A DNA stretch of 37,395 nt from Clostridium_AD sp051278035 (lineage in GTDB: Bacteria; Bacillota; Clostridia; Clostridiales; Clostridiaceae), in NCBI RefSeq assembly GCF_051278035.1, contig NZ_JBNMNU010000016.1, positions 1 to 37,395 on the forward strand. The letters are read 5' to 3'. Shown in pieces: positions 34,436-37,395 of the stretch. The first letter of the stretch is position 1, and each line of letters starts with the position of its first letter. Under the pieces are notes generated by a model. That model searched no databases, was not told the origin of the DNA, and saw nothing but the letters and a program-made list of their open reading frames with translations. The position numbers and the translations under genes are program-made.

Positions 34436-35206
34436 TTAATTATCTCTTCTATATTCACTAATTGAATACCCAGTATTTTTTTTAAAACAGGTACTAAAAT
34501 AACTAGAATCAGATATGCCCACTTTTTCACCTATCTCATATGCTTTTAAATCCATATTATTAAGAAGCATAATAGCTCTTTCAATCCTTATTCTCACTAA
34601 ATATTCCATAAAGTTAATTCCCATTTCTTTTTTAAATATTCTGCTTAAATAACTTGCATTAATAAAAAATACATGTGCTACCTTTGATAAAGTAAGTTCA
34701 CAATCTCCATAGTTTAGCTTTACATATTCAGTTATTTCATCAATAAATTTATTTGACTTTTTCCCCGGTAAATTATAAATATCATGTTCTCTTGTAATTG
34801 CAGATAAAGCTTCTCGTTCTTCTTCTATTGACTTTTTCATCTTCAAAGCAGTTTCTAATACCATCTCATCATTAATGGGTTTTAACAAATAATCTTTAAT
34901 TCCAGCTCTAATACATCTCTGAGCATACTTAAAATCATCATATCCTGAGATAACAACTACCTTTATATTAGGATAACTTTTCATTACCGAATCGGCAAAC
35001 TCAATACCATCCATATTGTTCATGCAAATATCTGTAAAAATTAATTCCGGCTGGTATTTACAAACTAGCTCTATTGCATCCTCACCCGACGCAGCTTCCC
35101 CTATAATTTCCATGCCTATGGAGTTCCAATCTATACATATTTTTAATAGATTTCTTACTAAGTGTTCATCATCAACAATTAAGACTTTTATAGTATTACT
35201 ACTCAT
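34436..35206 (-). CDS. YesN-type response regulator (receiver + AraC HTH)
   Basis: A response regulator with a receiver domain (VLIVDDEHLVRNLL; phospho-acceptor Asp in IFTDICMNNMDG, near residue 57; the KP pair in LLKPINDE) and a C-terminal AraC-type double helix-turn-helix (ASYLSRIFKKEMGINFMEYL, SDSSYFSTCFKKNTGYSISE). The frame opens at 35293, but the ATG at 35206 has AGGAGG 6 nt upstream and starts at the receiver. It overlaps the kinase stop by 8 nt. It likely activates the sugar importer just downstream. Confidence 0.94.
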   Translation of the reverse strand: MSSNTIKVLIVDDEHLVRNLLKICIDWNSIGMEIIGEAASGEDAIELVCKYQPELIFTDICMNNMDGIEFADSVMKSYPNIKVVVISGYDDFKYAQRCIRAGIKDYLLKPINDEMVLETALKMKKSIEEEREALSAITREHDIYNLPGKKSNKFIDEITEYVKLNYGDCELTLSKVAHVFFINASYLSRIFKKEMGINFMEYLVRIRIERAIMLLNNMDLKAYEIGEKVGISDSSYFSTCFKKNTGYSISEYRRDN

Positions 35207-36956
35207 TATTTTCCTCCTGTTCGATAGGAATATGAATTGTAATTTTAGTTCCCTCGTCAGTTTTGCTTTCCACTTCGAACTTACTTTTTCCACTATAAAA
35301 AATATTTAATCTTTCCATGGTACCACGAAGTCCTATTCCTTTTGTACTCTGCTGCTTTATATTTTGAAGTTTATCCTTGCTTATTCCAACACCATCATCT
35401 TGTACCACAATTTCAACATAATCATTTTTCAAAGATGTACTTATAAATATTTTCCCCTTCCTATTTGTGGTTTTTATTCCATGATATATTGAATTTTCAA
35501 CTAAAGGCTGTATAACTAATTTCAATATTTTATATTCATTGGCCCTTTCATCTATATCCATACTAATTGTGAATATATTATCATACCTTATTTGTTGTAT
35601 TGTAATATAACTTTTAACTGTCTGAAGCTCCTCATCAACGGTTACCACTTCTTTTCCATTACTAAGACTTGTTCTGTAAAAATTACCTAATGCCTTAATG
35701 ATTTTATATACTTCATTATTTCGTCCTTCTAATGCTAAACAACTTATTGCATCAAAAGAATTATATAAGAAGTGTGGCTTAATTTGGGATTGGAGTACAT
35801 TAAGTTCCGCCTTTCTCTTTATCTTCTGTTCCTTCTTAATTTGTTCTATTAAATTTTCTATTTTATAAATCATAGTATTATATACATTTTTTAATTTTCC
35901 AATTTCATCATTTCCCGTTTCTATATTTACTTTTCTGAATTCCCCATTTTCAACTGCTCTCATAGATTTTATTAATTTATTTATTGGCCTTGTTATGCTA
36001 GAAGACACTAATATTAAACCAAAAAAACTCATAATACTACTTAAAATAAGCATTCCAAAAATTACAAGCATATATATATTTGACTGCTTTGAAATTTCAC
36101 TAAAGGGAACTATACTTATTATTGTAAAATTCATATCATTTTTTAAATAAGAGATAATATAATTATTATCCTCTACCTTTTCAATATGATAGTAATGATT
36201 TTCCTTCATTTCGTACTCATCACTATCTTTAATATGATATTTCGACAAATCCATTGAATTAATAATATCATTATTATTTTGATCCCTTAAAAGGATGCCA
36301 ATGTCACCTTTTTCCGTAATATTCTTAAAAGACTTAGAAATTGCTTCTTCAGGAATATTTATTACCATTGTTCCAATAGGCATCTGACTTTCTAAATCAT
36401 TAATAACTCTTATAATTGAAATAACTTTCTGGTCCGGTTGATTAAATAACCTTCCACCGTCACTTTTCAATAAATATCCACCCTTTGCTTTTTGAAGATC
36501 ATCATACCAGTAGGAATTTTCTATATCCTTAAGATTAAATGATTTATACGCTTTCTTGTCCACAAAGTATCTATTTCCATAATTATCAAATATATACACA
36601 GAGGAGATAAACATATTTGATTGTATGAGTTCTGTCAGATTTCTATTAACAGTAGTTTGACTATCATAATTAAAGTACTTATTGCCATTTTTCAAAATAT
36701 TCTGAACACTTTGATCAGATAAAAGAATTTTAGATTCATTATTAACTGTATATATTAATAAATTCAAATTAGAATCTATTGTTTTCAGTGTTTGAACTGC
36801 CATTTCACCTACCTTTTGTGTCATTATTCTCTTATTTATTTCTTGATAAATAAATGTACTAAAAGATATTGATATTACAGATATTATAAAGTAGCATACT
36901 ATTATCTTTGTACCTAACTTAAAATTCTTAAATATCTCCATTACTTTATTTCTCAT
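35199..36956 (-). CDS. YesM-type sensor histidine kinase
   Basis: A 585-residue membrane kinase. It has helix 1 (about residues 15-37), an extracytoplasmic Cache-like domain, helix 2 (about 295-318), a HAMP region (SSSITRPINKLIKSMR), a His_kinase domain with SQIKPHFLYNSFDAI (His near 393) and HATPase motifs VENSIYHGI and DDGVGIS. The family senses extracellular sugars, often with a binding protein. A GGAG site precedes the ATG. It follows the XylH-type gene by 39 nt and may be co-transcribed with it. Confidence 0.94.
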   Translation of the reverse strand: MRNKVMEIFKNFKLGTKIIVCYFIISVISISFSTFIYQEINKRIMTQKVGEMAVQTLKTIDSNLNLLIYTVNNESKILLSDQSVQNILKNGNKYFNYDSQTTVNRNLTELIQSNMFISSVYIFDNYGNRYFVDKKAYKSFNLKDIENSYWYDDLQKAKGGYLLKSDGGRLFNQPDQKVISIIRVINDLESQMPIGTMVINIPEEAISKSFKNITEKGDIGILLRDQNNNDIINSMDLSKYHIKDSDEYEMKENHYYHIEKVEDNNYIISYLKNDMNFTIISIVPFSEISKQSNIYMLVIFGMLILSSIMSFFGLILVSSSITRPINKLIKSMRAVENGEFRKVNIETGNDEIGKLKNVYNTMIYKIENLIEQIKKEQKIKRKAELNVLQSQIKPHFLYNSFDAISCLALEGRNNEVYKIIKALGNFYRTSLSNGKEVVTVDEELQTVKSYITIQQIRYDNIFTISMDIDERANEYKILKLVIQPLVENSIYHGIKTTNRKGKIFISTSLKNDYVEIVVQDDGVGISKDKLQNIKQQSTKGIGLRGTMERLNIFYSGKSKFEVESKTDEGTKITIHIPIEQEENNE

Positions 36957-36995
36957 ATAATAATCTCCTACTCACAACTAGTGTATAAACTTTAA

Positions 36996-37395
36996 TTACG
37001 TTGTTTTTGATTTTGAGTATACATCAAATGCTACAGCAAGTAATAGTACCATGCCCTTTATAGTCTGTTGCCAATCAATTCCTACTCCAATTAGTGACAT
37101 TCCGTTATTCATAACTCCCATGAATAGGCCCCCAATTATTGCTCCCATGACTGTTCCAATACCACCTGCTGTTGAAGCTCCTCCTATAAAGCATGCCGCA
37201 ATAGCATCAAGTTCAAACCCAACCCCGGCATTCGGCGTTGCAGAATTTAATCTTGCCGCAAATACAAGTCCAGCAAGGGCAGATAAAATCCCCATATTAA
37301 CAAAAACCAAGAATACAACCCATTTTGTTTTTACTCCAGAAAGCCTTGCAGCTTTTTCATTTCCTCCAAGTGCATAAATATGTCTCCCAAATGTA
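36996..37395 (-). CDS. XylH/GguB-type sugar ABC permease (5' end beyond window)
   Basis: The last 132 codons of a CUT2-type permease; the frame is open to the window edge, so the start lies outside. GRHIYALGGNEKAARLSGV, ACFIGGASTAGGIGTVMGAI and NGMSLIGVGIDWQQTIKGMV are hallmarks of XylH/MmsB-type xylose or multi-sugar importers. ATPase and binding-protein genes are expected to the right of the window. Confidence 0.92.
   Translation of the reverse strand, partial: TFGRHIYALGGNEKAARLSGVKTKWVVFLVFVNMGILSALAGLVFAARLNSATPNAGVGFELDAIAACFIGGASTAGGIGTVMGAIIGGLFMGVMNNGMSLIGVGIDWQQTIKGMVLLLAVAFDVYSKSKTT

Overview
The window is AT-rich DNA with the gene style of a Clostridium-like Firmicute. Shine-Dalgarno sites are strong AGGAGG-type, some starts are TTG, and there are a SpoVD-like PBP, a CsoR regulator, an apparently PPi-dependent phosphofructokinase and YesM/YesN-type two-component proteins. 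Almost every gene is on the minus strand. The exceptions are a small HMA protein (5504-5743) and an AlaX-type editing protein (22255-23475). I saw no tRNA, rRNA, CRISPR array, insertion sequence or phage gene.

Region 1 (1-12 kb) is a copper and cell-envelope island. It holds a CopZ-like chaperone, an Lgt-like enzyme, a NusG-domain-II membrane protein, a SpoVD-like PBP and a two-gene operon of unknown exported and membrane proteins. It also holds a small HMA protein, a SHOCT protein, a Met-rich exported protein, a Cys-containing exported peptide, csoR-copA, and a fused HMA / DsbD-like membrane / cupredoxin protein. Two gene remnants lie here: the last 23 codons of a second copA just upstream of copZ, and the N-terminus of a uroporphyrinogen-decarboxylase-family methyltransferase. 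A 37-nt repeat links the two scars.

The most striking signal is a shared promoter layout. Seven transcription units (six minus, one plus; 1.8-13.3 kb) have a TTCATA-like half-site exactly 20 nt before a -10-like hexamer, often with a second half-site 11 nt away. Such 11-bp direct repeats are typical of OmpR/PhoB-type response regulators. All these units encode envelope, exported or metal-handling proteins. csoR-copA instead has a CsoR-type G/C-tract operator. I infer a second regulator, encoded outside the window.

Region 2 (12-17 kb) has an NlpC/P60 wall hydrolase and a phnD-phnC-phnE type transporter whose permease is a tandem fusion. Region 3 (16.9-20.6 kb) is a sensor operon with two apparent interruptions: an A7 site between a GAF-PAS protein and a PAS-histidine kinase, and an in-frame amber codon splitting a membrane protein. 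Region 4 (20.8-24.7 kb) has a FAD oxidoreductase, AlaX and the phosphofructokinase.

Region 5 (25-37.4 kb) is a xylose/xylo-oligosaccharide cluster: galM, xylB, a ROK regulator, a GH3 beta-xylosidase, a CUT1-type sugar importer without its ATPase, a YesN/YesM two-component pair and the end of a XylH-type permease cut by the window edge. Oligosaccharides would be imported, cleaved by GH3, epimerised, phosphorylated by XylB and passed to the pentose phosphate pathway and glycolysis. Two cre-like sites sit just downstream of the candidate promoters.
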